Position numbers and translations under genes: made by a program. From Hungateiclostridiaceae bacterium UBA3922 (GTDB lineage Bacteria; Bacillota; Clostridia; Acetivibrionales; DTU013), in contig DGEQ01000140.1 of NCBI GenBank assembly GCA_002386045.1, forward strand, positions 7,039-30,634: 23,596 bases of DNA. Reading direction: 5' to 3'. The notes beneath the pieces are model-generated. The model worked only from the letters and a program-made list of their open reading frames with translations, was not told the DNA's origin and did no database searches. Positions 6,631 through 15,883 of the stretch are shown here, piece after piece; positions within the stretch are counted from its first letter, which is position 1, and the number at the start of each line of letters is the position of its first letter.

Positions 6631-7170
6631 TTGCCAAAGGAACACACCCTGAAACAGAAGCGGGAAGTCATAGACAGCATCAGCAGCACGATGAAATCGG
6701 CAAAAGCGATGATCTTTGCTGATTACAGGGGACTTACAGTGGAACAGGATACCGAGCTGAGGCGTGCCCTGAGGAAAGCAGGCGTGGAATACAAGGTAGT
6801 CAAAAACACGCTGACCAGGTTCGCTGCCAAAGAGAACGGGCTTGAGGAACTGTTCCCGTACCTGGAAGGACCCACTTCCATGGCGTCGAGCGATACTGAC
6901 CCGGTGGCTCCCGCAAAGGTATTGTGCGAGTATGCAAAGAAGTTTGAGAATTTCCAGCTGAAAGTGGGCGTAGTGGAAGGCAGGGTAATGGATGCCGACG
7001 GGATAAAGGCGCTGGCCGAACTGCCGTCGAGGGAAGAGCTCATCGCGAGAGTGCTCGGAGGTTTCAATGCTCCTATTGCCGGCCTTGTCAATGTCCTCAA
7101 CGCAAATATCAGGGGACTGGTCATTGCGCTCAACGCGATAGCGGAACAGAAACAGGAAGCATCCGCATGA
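6631..7170 (+). CDS. rplJ: Large-subunit ribosomal protein L10
   Basis: L10 anchors the L7/L12 stalk on the ribosome and is the usual repressor acting on the leader upstream. The 179-residue product shows the N-terminal rRNA-binding domain (KREVIDSISSTMKSAKAMIF, ADYRGLTVEQDTELRRALRK, YKVVKNTLTRFAAK) and C-terminal helices that bind L12 dimers. Start: TTG 6631 sits 8 bases after AAGGAGG (6616-6622) and gives PKEHTLKQKREV, the expected N-terminus; an in-frame GTG at 6622 overlaps the ribosome binding site, and the longer frame from 6529 runs through leader RNA. rplL follows after 74 bp. Confidence 0.95.
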   Translation: MPKEHTLKQKREVIDSISSTMKSAKAMIFADYRGLTVEQDTELRRALRKAGVEYKVVKNTLTRFAAKENGLEELFPYLEGPTSMASSDTDPVAPAKVLCEYAKKFENFQLKVGVVEGRVMDADGIKALAELPSREELIARVLGGFNAPIAGLVNVLNANIRGLVIALNAIAEQKQEASA

Positions 7171-7244
7171 GGATCGTAAAACAGGCAGTATAACATAAAA
7201 CTGTTGTTTGAAAAATCTATACTAAGATTACGGAGGTATTTGAA

Positions 7245-7637
7245 ATGGCTAGTGATAAAGTCGTAAAGCTTATCGAGGAAGTAAAGGCACTGACAGTTCT
7301 CGAACTGTCCGAGCTCGTAAAGGCTCTTGAAGAGGAATTCGGAGTATCTGCGGCAGCTCCTGTGGCAATGGCTGCGGCAGTACCGGCAGCAGGCGGAGCA
7401 GCAGCAGCACCGGCCGCTGAGGAAAAGACCGAGTTCGATGTCATCCTCAAGGAAGTCGGCGCTGACAAGATCAAGGTAATCAAGGTCGTAAGGGAAGTCA
7501 CCAACCTTGGCCTCAAGGAAGCAAAGGACCTCGTGGACAATGCTCCCAAGCCGATCAAGGAGAACGTTTCCAAGGAAGAGGCAACTGCTATCGAGGCAAA
7601 GTTCAAGGAAGTCGGCGCAACAGTCGAAATCAAATAA
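7245..7637 (+). CDS. rplL: Large-subunit ribosomal protein L7/L12
   Basis: Stalk protein that recruits and activates EF-Tu, EF-G and other GTPases; present in several dimers per ribosome. The 130-residue product has the N-terminal dimer domain (about 1-37), an alanine-rich flexible hinge (about 38-57, largely alanine with P, V, G and M) and the C-terminal factor-binding domain with VILKEVGADKIKVIKVVREV and NLGLKEAKDLV. GGAGG (7232-7236) is 8 bases from ATG 7245. It is the last gene before the terminator at 7677. L7/L12 is made in excess over other ribosomal proteins, which the separate rplJ promoter and the terminator could help achieve. Confidence 0.97.
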   Translation: MASDKVVKLIEEVKALTVLELSELVKALEEEFGVSAAAPVAMAAAVPAAGGAAAAPAAEEKTEFDVILKEVGADKIKVIKVVREVTNLGLKEAKDLVDNAPKPIKENVSKEEATAIEAKFKEVGATVEIK

Positions 7638-7656
7638 TCACCTCGACGATAAGAAA

Positions 7657-7708
7657 TCCCGGACATACCGGGAACAAAATGCCCCGGATATTCCCGGGGC
7701 ATTTTTTT
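7657..7708 (+). terminator. Terminator after rplL, with a second hairpin in front
   Basis: The main hairpin pairs GCCCCGG (7681-7687) with CCGGGGC (7694-7700) around a 6-base loop, extended by AAAAT/ATTTT, and ends in seven T (7702-7708): a strong intrinsic terminator. Eight bases upstream is a separate perfect stem, TCCCGG-ACATA-CCGGGA (7657-7673). Together they separate rplJL from rpoBC. Confidence 0.9.
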
Positions 7709-7757
7709 GAGGCATGGCAAGCAGAAAAATACAATAAAAAAACAACGCAATAACACG

Positions 7758-7786
7758 TTGACAAGTGAAATGCAGTATGCTAGAAT
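7758..7786 (+). promoter_or_regulatory. rpoBC promoter
   Basis: TTGACA (7758-7763), a 17-base spacer and TAGAAT (7781-7786), with TGC before the -10 (extended -10). This is close to a perfect sigma-A promoter. Expected start near 7793. Confidence 0.85.
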
Positions 7787-7792
7787 TATAAA

Positions 7793-8168
7793 CTGCGTTA
7801 TAATCTGGACTTGTATGCTTTTTTATGTATGCAGCCGGAATCGTTTGTAGTTAGATTATAACACAGGGGAATAAAATACACAAGAACTGTTAATAATTAT
7901 TTAATGGTTTTGGGCAATTTGACGAATGAAATCGAAATCCTGCCACATTTATATATATTTATATATGAGTCGCTATATTCGCAGATCGGATTTCTCTGTC
8001 GGATTGCTGTGCAATTTTGCCCCGGTTGCTTTCAGAGAGGATGCAGAAAGCGCTACATACGCCGGATGTCGTACCGACAAGGCCGGTACTCCGGTTGATT
8101 TGCATGAATGCAAGCCTGTCAGTAACGTTGTTCTTTTTACAAGTCATAATACTATGAGGTGATAATTG
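7793..8168 (+). promoter_or_regulatory. Long untranslated rpoB leader
   Basis: About 375 nt separate the likely start from the rpoB ATG. The first half is AT-rich; the second half has several possible stems: GCTTTC/GAAAGC, GTACCG/CGGTAC flanked by CCGG/CCGG (about 8060-8095), and TTGCA-TGAA-TGCAA (about 8100-8113). TCGGATT occurs twice near 7986-8010. No terminator-like T-tract is evident. Two overlapping frames (64 and 78 codons) lack ribosome binding sites and family resemblance. I do not recognise a known riboswitch or leader. Confidence 0.5.
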
Positions 8169-11100
8169 ATGGTACATCCCGTAAAACTGGGCCGAACTAC
8201 CAGAATGAGTTTTTCCAGGATAGAGGAAGTCCTGGACATGCCCAATCTCATCGAGGTGCAGAAGAACTCCTACAAATGGTTTCTGGAGGAAGGCCTGCGC
8301 GAGGTGTTTAGAGACGTTTCCCCGATACAGGACTACACCGGGAACCTGGTCCTGGAATTTCCGGATTACAGGCTGGAGACCGAGAATCCCAAGTATACGG
8401 TCGAGGAGTGCAAGGAAAGGGATGCTACATATTCAGCTCCGCTGAAAGTAAAAGTACGCCTCATCAACAAGGAGACCGGAGAGGTCAAGGAACAGGAGAT
8501 CTTCATGGGAGATTTCCCGCTGATGACCGAAAACGGTACTTTTATCTACAACGGTGCTGAAAGGGTCGTAGTAAGCCAGCTGGTCAGGTCACCCGGTCTT
8601 TATTATGCCAAAAAACTCGACAAGACCGGAAAGTCGCTCTTTTCAGCGACCATCATACCTAACCGCGGAGCATGGCTCGAGTACGAGACGGACTCCAACG
8701 ACGTGATGTACGTAAGGGTCGACAGGACCAGGAAACTGCCGATCACTGTACTTGTACGCGCGCTCGGGTACGGGACCGACGCCCAGATCGTCGAACTCCT
8801 TGGCGATGACGAGAGGGTCATGGCCACTATCCAGAAGGACGGCGCGAAAACCCAGGATGAAGGTCTCATAGAAATATACAGGAGGCTCAGGCCCGGCGAA
8901 CCGCCCACGGTGGAAAGCGCCACGTCGTTGCTCAGGGGCCTGTTTTTCGAGCCCAAGAGATACGACCTTGCGAAATTCGGAAGGTTCAAGTTCAACAAGA
9001 AGCTGTCGCTGGCTTCAAGGATAGCCGGCCACAGGTCCGCGGAAAGGATCGTGAGCCCGGTCACCGGCGAAATACTCGTTGAAGAGGATGAATACATCGA
9101 CAGGGAAAAAGCCGAAGCGATCCAGAACTCCGGCATAAATTCCGTGTACCTCAGCGTGGAAGGCAAAAAGGTGAGGGTCATCGGGAACGGCACTGTCGAT
9201 CTTAAAGCATACCTCGGTTTCGACGTCTCAGATGTCGGCATTTCGGAAAAGGTAAGGTTCAGCGTGCTCAGGGAACTCATGGAGGAGTACAGGGACAAGG
9301 ATGACCTCAAGAGGGCGCTCAAAGAGAACGTGGACCTGCTTGTCCCGAAGCACATAACCGAGGAAGATATCATAGCTTCTGTCAACTACCTCGTCCACCT
9401 GAACTATGGTGTCGGCGAGGATGATGATATAGACCATCTCGGGAACAGGAGGCTCCGCTGTGTCGGAGAACTGCTGCAGAACCAGTTCAGGATAGGCCTT
9501 GCCCGGATGGAGAGGGTCGTCAGGGAAAGGATGACCATACAGGACATCGACATAGTCACGCCACAGGCGCTGATAAACATAAGGCCGGTAGTCGCAGCCA
9601 TCAAGGAGTTCTTCGGCAGCAGCCAGCTGTCCCAGTTCATGGACCAGACGAACCCGCTGGCTGAGCTGACCCACAAGAGAAGGCTCAGTGCACTGGGACC
9701 CGGAGGTCTCAGCAGGGAAAGGGCGGGCTTCGAAGTCCGTGACGTGCACCATTCCCATTACGGCCGTATGTGCCCGATAGAGACGCCGGAAGGTCCCAAC
9801 ATCGGTCTTATCGGCTCTCTCAGCACATATGCGAGGATCAATGAGTACGGGTTCATCGAGGCTCCGTACAGGAAGATCGACAAGGCCACGGGAGTCGTCA
9901 CCAACGAGATCCATTACCTCACTGCGGACGAGGAAGACAAGTTCATCATCGCCCAGGCAAACGAACCGCTCGATGGAGAAGACAGGTTCGTAAACAGGAA
10001 GGTACTGTGCAGGTACAAGGACGACATAATCGAGGTCGAGAGAGAACGCGTCGATTACATGGACGTTTCGCCGAAGCAGCTTGTTTCGGTGGCTACGGCG
10101 ATGATCCCGTTCCTTGAAAACGACGACGCCAACAGGGCGCTGATGGGATCGAACATGCAGCGCCAGGCCGTACCTCTCATCAGGACCGAGGCGCCCATCA
10201 TCGGGACCGGTATCGAATACAAGGCCGCGAGGGACTCGGGCGTGGTCGTCATTGCCCGTGCACCGGGCGTTGTGGAAAAGGTCTCTGCCAATGAGATCAC
10301 CGTGCGCAGGAAGAACGGCCAGAAAGATGTTTATAAGCTTCTCAAATATGTAAGGTCCAACCAGGGCACCTGCATCAACCAGAGGCCGATAGTGCGGAAA
10401 GGCGACAAGATCGCAGAAGGTGACGTCATTGCCGACGGTCCTTCCACCGACCAGGGCGAGATCGCGCTCGGCAAGAACGTACTCGTAGGTTTCATGCCCT
10501 GGGAAGGCTACAACTACGAGGACGCCATCCTGATCAGCGAGAAGCTTGTTAAGGAAGACGTATTTACATCTATCCATATTGAAGAATATGAATCAGAGGC
10601 CAGGGACACCAAGCTTGGTCCTGAGGAGATCACCCGCGACATACCCAGTGTCAGCGAAGATTCGCGCAAGGACCTCGACGACAGGGGCATCATAAGGATA
10701 GGCGCCGAGGTCAGGGCAGGCGATATACTGGTCGGCAAGGTCACTCCCAAGGGAGAGACGGAACTGACCGCCGAAGAGAGGCTGCTCAGGGCGATATTCG
10801 GTGAAAAGGCAAGAGAAGTAAGGGATACATCGCTGAGAGTCCCCCACGGCGAATCGGGCATCGTTGTCGACGTCAAGGTGTTCACGAGAGAGCAGGGTGA
10901 CGAACTGCCGGCAGGGGTAAACCAGATCGTAAGGGTCTATATAGCCCAGAAGAGAAAGATATCGGTCGGGGACAAGATGGCAGGAAGGCACGGGAACAAG
11001 GGCGTCATTTCGAGGATACTCCCCGAAGAGGATATGCCGTACCTGCCCGACGGCACCCCGCTTGAAATAGTACTCAACCCCCTGGGTGTTCCGTCGCGTA

Positions 11101-11909
11101 TGAACATCGGACAGGTCCTTGAAGTGCACCTTGGCTATGCCGCCAAGGCACTCGGCTGGAAGATAGCCACGCCTGTCTTTGACGGCGCTACAGAGCAGGA
11201 TATCATCGAAACACTCAGGAAAGCCGGCCTGTCGGAAGACGGGAAGACCATACTGTACGACGGGAGGACCGGAGAGCCGTTTGAAAACCGTGTATCGGTC
11301 GGATACATGTATATGCTCAAGCTGGCGCACCTGGTCGACGACAAGATCCATGCGCGTTCCACCGGACCGTACTCCCTCGTTACGCAGCAGCCGCTGGGCG
11401 GAAAGGCCCAGTTCGGCGGCCAGAGGTTCGGGGAAATGGAAGTGTGGGCCCTGGAGGCTTACGGAGCAGCATATACGCTGCAGGAGATCCTCACCGTCAA
11501 GTCGGATGACGTTGTCGGCAGGGTGAAGACCTACGAATCCATCGTCAAGGGTGAAAACGTACCTGAACCGGGCATACCGGAATCGTTCAAGGTACTGATC
11601 AAGGAACTGCAGAGCCTGTGCCTTGATGTCAAGGTCTACTCGGAAGAACGTGAAGAGATCGACATAGGCGAATCCGCCGATGAAGACACCGAGGAACTCA
11701 GCGTCAACATGGAAGGACGCGAGGATGAGGCGCCTGCAGGTGAATTGGACACGATCGGCGACGACATCATCGATGACGACCTGAGCATCGACGATTTCGA
11801 TATCGGCGACATCACGACCGACGCCGACGGCCTGGACGATTCGCTTGGAGACGACATATTCTCTGAAGGCGAAGAGTTTGTCGACAACCTTGACGATGAG
11901 GAGTTTTAG
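8169..11909 (+). CDS. rpoB: RNA polymerase subunit beta
   Basis: Beta forms one side of the polymerase cleft and the rifampicin pocket. The product has 1246 residues. Conserved parts include MSFSRIEEVLDMPNLIEVQ at the N-terminus, the rifampicin cluster SSQLSQFMDQTNPLAEL with Asp492, His502 and Ser507 (E. coli 516, 526, 531, all susceptible residues), RMCPIETPEGPNIGLI, and GDKMAGRHGNKGVISR near residue 940. The last 89 residues are a strongly acidic tail (40 Asp/Glu, 2 Arg). Start: ATG 8169 is 9 bases after GAGG (8156-8159) and gives MVHPVKLG, the usual clostridial N-terminus; TTG 8166 would add one residue. rpoC follows after 14 bp. Confidence 0.98.
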   Translation: MVHPVKLGRTTRMSFSRIEEVLDMPNLIEVQKNSYKWFLEEGLREVFRDVSPIQDYTGNLVLEFPDYRLETENPKYTVEECKERDATYSAPLKVKVRLINKETGEVKEQEIFMGDFPLMTENGTFIYNGAERVVVSQLVRSPGLYYAKKLDKTGKSLFSATIIPNRGAWLEYETDSNDVMYVRVDRTRKLPITVLVRALGYGTDAQIVELLGDDERVMATIQKDGAKTQDEGLIEIYRRLRPGEPPTVESATSLLRGLFFEPKRYDLAKFGRFKFNKKLSLASRIAGHRSAERIVSPVTGEILVEEDEYIDREKAEAIQNSGINSVYLSVEGKKVRVIGNGTVDLKAYLGFDVSDVGISEKVRFSVLRELMEEYRDKDDLKRALKENVDLLVPKHITEEDIIASVNYLVHLNYGVGEDDDIDHLGNRRLRCVGELLQNQFRIGLARMERVVRERMTIQDIDIVTPQALINIRPVVAAIKEFFGSSQLSQFMDQTNPLAELTHKRRLSALGPGGLSRERAGFEVRDVHHSHYGRMCPIETPEGPNIGLIGSLSTYARINEYGFIEAPYRKIDKATGVVTNEIHYLTADEEDKFIIAQANEPLDGEDRFVNRKVLCRYKDDIIEVERERVDYMDVSPKQLVSVATAMIPFLENDDANRALMGSNMQRQAVPLIRTEAPIIGTGIEYKAARDSGVVVIARAPGVVEKVSANEITVRRKNGQKDVYKLLKYVRSNQGTCINQRPIVRKGDKIAEGDVIADGPSTDQGEIALGKNVLVGFMPWEGYNYEDAILISEKLVKEDVFTSIHIEEYESEARDTKLGPEEITRDIPSVSEDSRKDLDDRGIIRIGAEVRAGDILVGKVTPKGETELTAEERLLRAIFGEKAREVRDTSLRVPHGESGIVVDVKVFTREQGDELPAGVNQIVRVYIAQKRKISVGDKMAGRHGNKGVISRILPEEDMPYLPDGTPLEIVLNPLGVPSRMNIGQVLEVHLGYAAKALGWKIATPVFDGATEQDIIETLRKAGLSEDGKTILYDGRTGEPFENRVSVGYMYMLKLAHLVDDKIHARSTGPYSLVTQQPLGGKAQFGGQRFGEMEVWALEAYGAAYTLQEILTVKSDDVVGRVKTYESIVKGENVPEPGIPESFKVLIKELQSLCLDVKVYSEEREEIDIGESADEDTEELSVNMEGREDEAPAGELDTIGDDIIDDDLSIDDFDIGDITTDADGLDDSLGDDIFSEGEEFVDNLDDEEF

Positions 11910-11923
11910 GAGGGAGATCGGAC

Positions 11924-14900
11924 ATGTTTGAGATGAACAACTTTGATGCTATAAGGATAGGTTTGGCTTCTCCGGAAAAAATCAGGGAATGGTCGAGGGG
12001 CGAGGTAAAAAAGCCTGAAACGATCAACTACAGGACATTGAAGCCGGAGAGGGACGGTCTCTTCTGCGAAAGGATATTCGGGCCGACGAAGGACTGGGAA
12101 TGTCACTGCGGCAAATATAAAAGGATAAGGTATAAAGGCATAGTATGCGACAGGTGCGGTGTCGAAGTCACGCGTTCCAAGGTCAGGAGGGAGCGCATGG
12201 GACATATCGAGCTGGCGGCTCCTGTTTCGCACATCTGGTATTTCAAGGGCATCCCCAGCAGGATGGGTCTCATACTCGACATGTCCCCGCGGGCGCTCGA
12301 AAAAGTGCTGTACTTCGCGGCATATGTCGTCATAGACCCTGCCCAGACGCCTCTTTCCAAGAAGCAGATACTGACCGAGAAGGAATACAGGGACAGTATC
12401 GACAAGTTCGGGTATACGTTCAGGGCAGGCATGGGCGCTGAGGCAATAAAGGAACTCCTCATGGAGATCGACCTGGATCAGCTCTCAAAGGAACTGAGGA
12501 ATGAACTCGAAGATGCCACGGGCCAGAAGAGGATAAGGCTGATCAAGCGCCTTGAAGTGGTGGAAGCCTTCAGGCTTTCAGGGAACAGGCCCGAGTGGAT
12601 GATACTCGACGTGATACCGGTCATCCCGCCGGAACTTCGCCCGATGGTGCAGCTGGACGGCGGCAGGTTCGCGACTTCGGACCTGAACGACCTCTACAGG
12701 CGCGTCATAAACAGGAACAACCGCCTGAAGAGGCTGCTTGACCTGGGTGCGCCGGATATAATCGTCAGGAACGAGAAGAGGATGCTCCAGGAGGCCGTGG
12801 ACGCGCTCATAGACAACGGGAGGAGAGGACGTCCCGTTACCGGTCCCGGCAACAGGCCGCTCAAGTCCCTGTCCGACATGCTGAAGGGAAAACAGGGACG
12901 TTTCCGCCAGAACCTCCTCGGAAAGCGTGTCGACTATTCGGGACGTTCCGTTATCGTCGTGGGTCCTGAACTTAAGATATACCAGTGCGGTCTGCCCAAG
13001 GAGATGGCACTGGAGCTGTTCAAACCTTTCGTAATGAAAAAGCTCGTCAATGACGGACTTGCGCAAAACATCAAGAACGCGAAGAGGATGGTCGAAAGGG
13101 TAAGGCCGGAAGTATGGGATGTGCTGGAGGAAGTCATAAAGGAACATCCCGTGCTGCTCAACCGTGCACCAACGCTGCACAGGCTCGGCATACAGGCATT
13201 TGAACCGGTGCTTGTCGAAGGAAGGGCAATAAAGCTCCATCCGCTGGTATGTACCGCATACAATGCCGACTTCGACGGCGACCAGATGGCAGTCCACGTA
13301 CCGCTGTCTGCAGAAGCACAGGCAGAGGCAAGGTTCCTCATGCTGTCTGCCAACAACCTGCTGGCACCGAAAGACGGAAGACCCATCACCGTGCCGACGC
13401 AGGACATGGTCCTTGGCTGCTATTACCTGACCATCGAGAAGGAAGGCGACAAGGGCGAGGGGAAAGTGTTCTCGTCCGTGGACGAGGCCATCATGGCATA
13501 TGATGAGGGCGTCGTGTCCCTCCATTCAAGGATAAAGGTAAAGGTGACCAGGGAAATCGACGGCAAACCGGTTTCGAAGCTCGTCGACGCCACCGTCGGC
13601 AAGCTGATACTCAATGAAGCGATACCCCAGGATCTCGGGTTCGTCGACAGGTCCGACCCGGAACACTACTTCGATCTCGAGGTCAACAAGCTCGTCACCA
13701 AGAAAGAACTGGGCGAGATCATAGACAAGTGCATCAAGAAACACGGATTCACCAAGACCGCCATCGTACTGGACAAGATAAAGGAGCTTGGCTTCAGGTA
13801 TTCGACCAGGGGTGCCATCACGATCAGCGTTTCAGACATGATCATTCCCGATGTCAAGCAGAAGTTCATCAAGGAAACCGAATCGAAGATCGAACAGATC
13901 ACGAAGATGTACAAGAGGGGCCTGATCTCCGAGGACGAGAGATACACTTCGGTCGTCCAGGCGTGGACCGAAACAGGCGAAGAGCTAACGAAAGCCCTCA
14001 TGGCTTCGCTGGACGAGTTCAACCCGATCTACATGATGTCCAAGTCCGGAGCCCGCGGAAACATCAGCCAGATCAAGCAGTTGTCCGGTATGAGGGGACT
14101 TATGGCGGATACGCAGGGCAAGACCCTCGAGATACCGATCAAGTCCAATTTCCGTGAAGGCCTGAGTGTTCTCGAGTACTTCGTATCTTCACACGGCGGA
14201 AGGAAAGGTCTTGCTGATACGGCTATCAGGACCGCGGACTCGGGATACCTGACGAGACGTCTTGTAGACGTGAGTCAGGATGTCATCGTGAGAGAATTGG
14301 ACTGCGGCACGAGGAAGGGCATAGAAGTCGGCGATATCCTCGACGGCACCGAGGTCATCGAGGGCCTTGCCGAAAGGATCACGGGAAGGTATACCACGGA
14401 TCCGATCGTGCATCCTGAGACCGGAGAGGTCATAGTGGAAGCTGATACTATGATCTCTGACGAGGCTGCCAGGAAGATAGTGAAGGCCGGCATCAAAAAG
14501 GTGAAGATCAGGTCCGTGCTCACTTGCCATTCCGAGTACGGCGTATGCTCGAAGTGCTACGGCTCCAACCTGGCAACAGGCGAGGACGTCAACGTCGGCG
14601 AAGCGGTCGGCATAATCGCGGCTCAGTCCATCGGTGAACCCGGAACGCAGCTCACCATGAGAACGTTCCACACCGGCGGTGTCGCAGGTGAAGACATCAC
14701 CCAGGGCCTGCCGCGTGTAGAGGAGCTGTTCGAGGCCAGGAAACCGAAAGGTCTTGCCGTTATTTCCGAGATAAGTGGGACCGTCAGGATAAATGACGTC
14801 AAGAAGAAGAGAGAAGTGATCGTCACGGCGGACGACGGGGATTCCAGGACCTACCTGATACCTTACGGTTCAAGGATAAAGGTCAGCGACGGCGACAGGG

Positions 14901-15421
14901 TAGAAGCCGGCGACGAGATAACCGAAGGATCCGTCAACCCGCACGACATCCTCAAGATCAAAGGCGTCAACGCCGTCCAGCAGTATCTGCTGCAGGAAGT
15001 CCAGAGGGTTTACAGGCTCCAGGGCGTCGATATAAACGACAAGCACATAGAGATCATAATCAGGCAGATGCTCAGGAAGGTAAAGGTCGAAGACGCAGGC
15101 GACACGAACATGCTGCCGGGAGGACTGGTGGACGTGTTCGACTTCGAAGCGGAGAATGCGAAGGCAGTTGCCGAAGGGCTCAGGCCTGCTACCGGCAAAC
15201 GTGCCCTGCTGGGTATCACCAAGGCTTCACTTGCAACGGAATCGTTCCTGTCGGCTGCATCTTTCCAGGAAACGACCAGGGTGCTGACGGAAGCGGCGAT
15301 AAAGGGCAAGGTGGATCCGCTGGTAGGGCTCAAGGAGAACGTGATAATAGGAAAGCTTATCCCGGCAGGTACCGGAATGAGCAGGTACAAGGATATAAAC
15401 ATAAGCACGGTAAGCGAATGA
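11924..15421 (+). CDS. rpoC: RNA polymerase subunit beta'
   Basis: Beta' carries the catalytic centre of RNA polymerase. The 1165-residue product is the compact Bacillota form. The N-terminal zinc ribbon has Cys60, Cys62, Cys75 and Cys78; the active-site loop NADFDGDQ places the magnesium-binding aspartates at 449, 451 and 453; the second zinc site has Cys794, Cys868, Cys875 and Cys878; the bridge/trigger region includes GEPGTQLTMRTFHTGG. AGGAGGG at the rpoB stop serves as ribosome binding site for ATG 11924, so the two subunits are coupled 14 bp apart. No intein or insertion interrupts the gene. Confidence 0.98.
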   Translation: MFEMNNFDAIRIGLASPEKIREWSRGEVKKPETINYRTLKPERDGLFCERIFGPTKDWECHCGKYKRIRYKGIVCDRCGVEVTRSKVRRERMGHIELAAPVSHIWYFKGIPSRMGLILDMSPRALEKVLYFAAYVVIDPAQTPLSKKQILTEKEYRDSIDKFGYTFRAGMGAEAIKELLMEIDLDQLSKELRNELEDATGQKRIRLIKRLEVVEAFRLSGNRPEWMILDVIPVIPPELRPMVQLDGGRFATSDLNDLYRRVINRNNRLKRLLDLGAPDIIVRNEKRMLQEAVDALIDNGRRGRPVTGPGNRPLKSLSDMLKGKQGRFRQNLLGKRVDYSGRSVIVVGPELKIYQCGLPKEMALELFKPFVMKKLVNDGLAQNIKNAKRMVERVRPEVWDVLEEVIKEHPVLLNRAPTLHRLGIQAFEPVLVEGRAIKLHPLVCTAYNADFDGDQMAVHVPLSAEAQAEARFLMLSANNLLAPKDGRPITVPTQDMVLGCYYLTIEKEGDKGEGKVFSSVDEAIMAYDEGVVSLHSRIKVKVTREIDGKPVSKLVDATVGKLILNEAIPQDLGFVDRSDPEHYFDLEVNKLVTKKELGEIIDKCIKKHGFTKTAIVLDKIKELGFRYSTRGAITISVSDMIIPDVKQKFIKETESKIEQITKMYKRGLISEDERYTSVVQAWTETGEELTKALMASLDEFNPIYMMSKSGARGNISQIKQLSGMRGLMADTQGKTLEIPIKSNFREGLSVLEYFVSSHGGRKGLADTAIRTADSGYLTRRLVDVSQDVIVRELDCGTRKGIEVGDILDGTEVIEGLAERITGRYTTDPIVHPETGEVIVEADTMISDEAARKIVKAGIKKVKIRSVLTCHSEYGVCSKCYGSNLATGEDVNVGEAVGIIAAQSIGEPGTQLTMRTFHTGGVAGEDITQGLPRVEELFEARKPKGLAVISEISGTVRINDVKKKREVIVTADDGDSRTYLIPYGSRIKVSDGDRVEAGDEITEGSVNPHDILKIKGVNAVQQYLLQEVQRVYRLQGVDINDKHIEIIIRQMLRKVKVEDAGDTNMLPGGLVDVFDFEAENAKAVAEGLRPATGKRALLGITKASLATESFLSAASFQETTRVLTEAAIKGKVDPLVGLKENVIIGKLIPAGTGMSRYKDINISTVSE

Positions 15422-15428
15422 TACCGGG

Positions 15429-15498
15429 CAGCGGGGGGCATACCTGTATACGGCATGGCCATGCCGGGATGGTGTCCCCCGCTGTTTGAGACGTTTTT
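15429..15498 (+). terminator. Large hairpin after rpoC, probable terminator
   Basis: CAGCGGGGGGCAT (15429-15441) pairs with the strand 15472-15484 (13 pairs, two of them wobbles). Inside lies a perfect 16-base palindrome, CGGCATGGCCATGCCG (15451-15466). The T-tract is split: TTT directly after the stem and TTTTT at 15494-15498, so termination may be partial and allow read-through into the next unit. Confidence 0.55.
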
Positions 15499-15499
15499 C

Positions 15500-15528
15500 T
15501 TGACAATGCCCAATGGCGATGATAAAAT
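15500..15528 (+). promoter_or_regulatory. Promoter of the L7Ae-like/rpsL/rpsG/fusA unit
   Basis: TTGACA (15500-15505), a 17-base spacer and TAAAAT (15523-15528), preceded by TGA (extended -10). Consensus -35 and 5/6 -10. Expected start near 15535, about 90 bases before the first gene. Confidence 0.85.
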
Positions 15529-15623
15529 TATTCAGTGCGAATTCAGGGGGGTTTATGCCCATTTTGTCCGATTTATCGGTCTTTTTATATGGGCCGGAAA
15601 AGGATGAGAGAGGGGATAGGTGC

Positions 15624-15881
15624 TTGGAAGTGATCGAAGATTTAAAAAACTGCAATAAAGCCGTGGGGATCAAGCAGTCCCTGAAAGCAGTGGCAAACGG
15701 CAACGCAAAGGTCGTGTTCATTGCGAAGGATGCCGACGAAAAAATCACCGGCAGCCTCAAGGAACTGTGCAGGACCAACGGTATCCAGATAGAGTATGTA
15801 GACACGATGAAACAGCTTGGTAAGGCGGTAGGCATCGAAGTCGGTGCCTCCGCAGCATGTGTATTGCGAGAGGAGGTGTGA
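15624..15881 (+). CDS. L7Ae-family ribosomal protein (YbxF-like, kink-turn binding)
   Basis: Small RNA-binding protein of the L7Ae/L30e group that recognises kink-turn RNA; the Bacillus homologue YbxF sits at the same place before rpsL. About 85 residues. Typical parts are KAVGIKQSLKAVANGNAKVVFIAKDAD and MKQLGKAVGIEVGASAACVL. Start is inferred: TTG 15624, 8 bases after AGGGG (15611-15615), fits the family length; GTG 15630 is an alternative. ATG 15555 in the same frame adds 23 residues unlike the family and has poor spacing to a G-run, and 15513 lies inside the promoter. rpsL begins 2 bases after the stop, so translation is probably coupled. Its target in bacteria is not settled; kink-turns in leaders such as that of L10 are possible. 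Confidence 0.85.
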   Translation: MEVIEDLKNCNKAVGIKQSLKAVANGNAKVVFIAKDADEKITGSLKELCRTNGIQIEYVDTMKQLGKAVGIEVGASAACVLREEV

Positions 15882-15883
15882 TT

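Noticed and set aside
7926..8162. 78-codon frame in the rpoB leader
   Set aside because: No ribosome binding site, no family resemblance, and AT-rich codons unlike the neighbouring genes. Kept as leader RNA.
9606..9690. Rifampicin-resistance residues in RpoB
   Set aside because: Asp492, His502 and Ser507 are the susceptible residues.
9228..10577. 449-codon minus-strand frame inside rpoB
   Set aside because: Shadow of rpoB codon bias on the opposite strand; the product resembles nothing.
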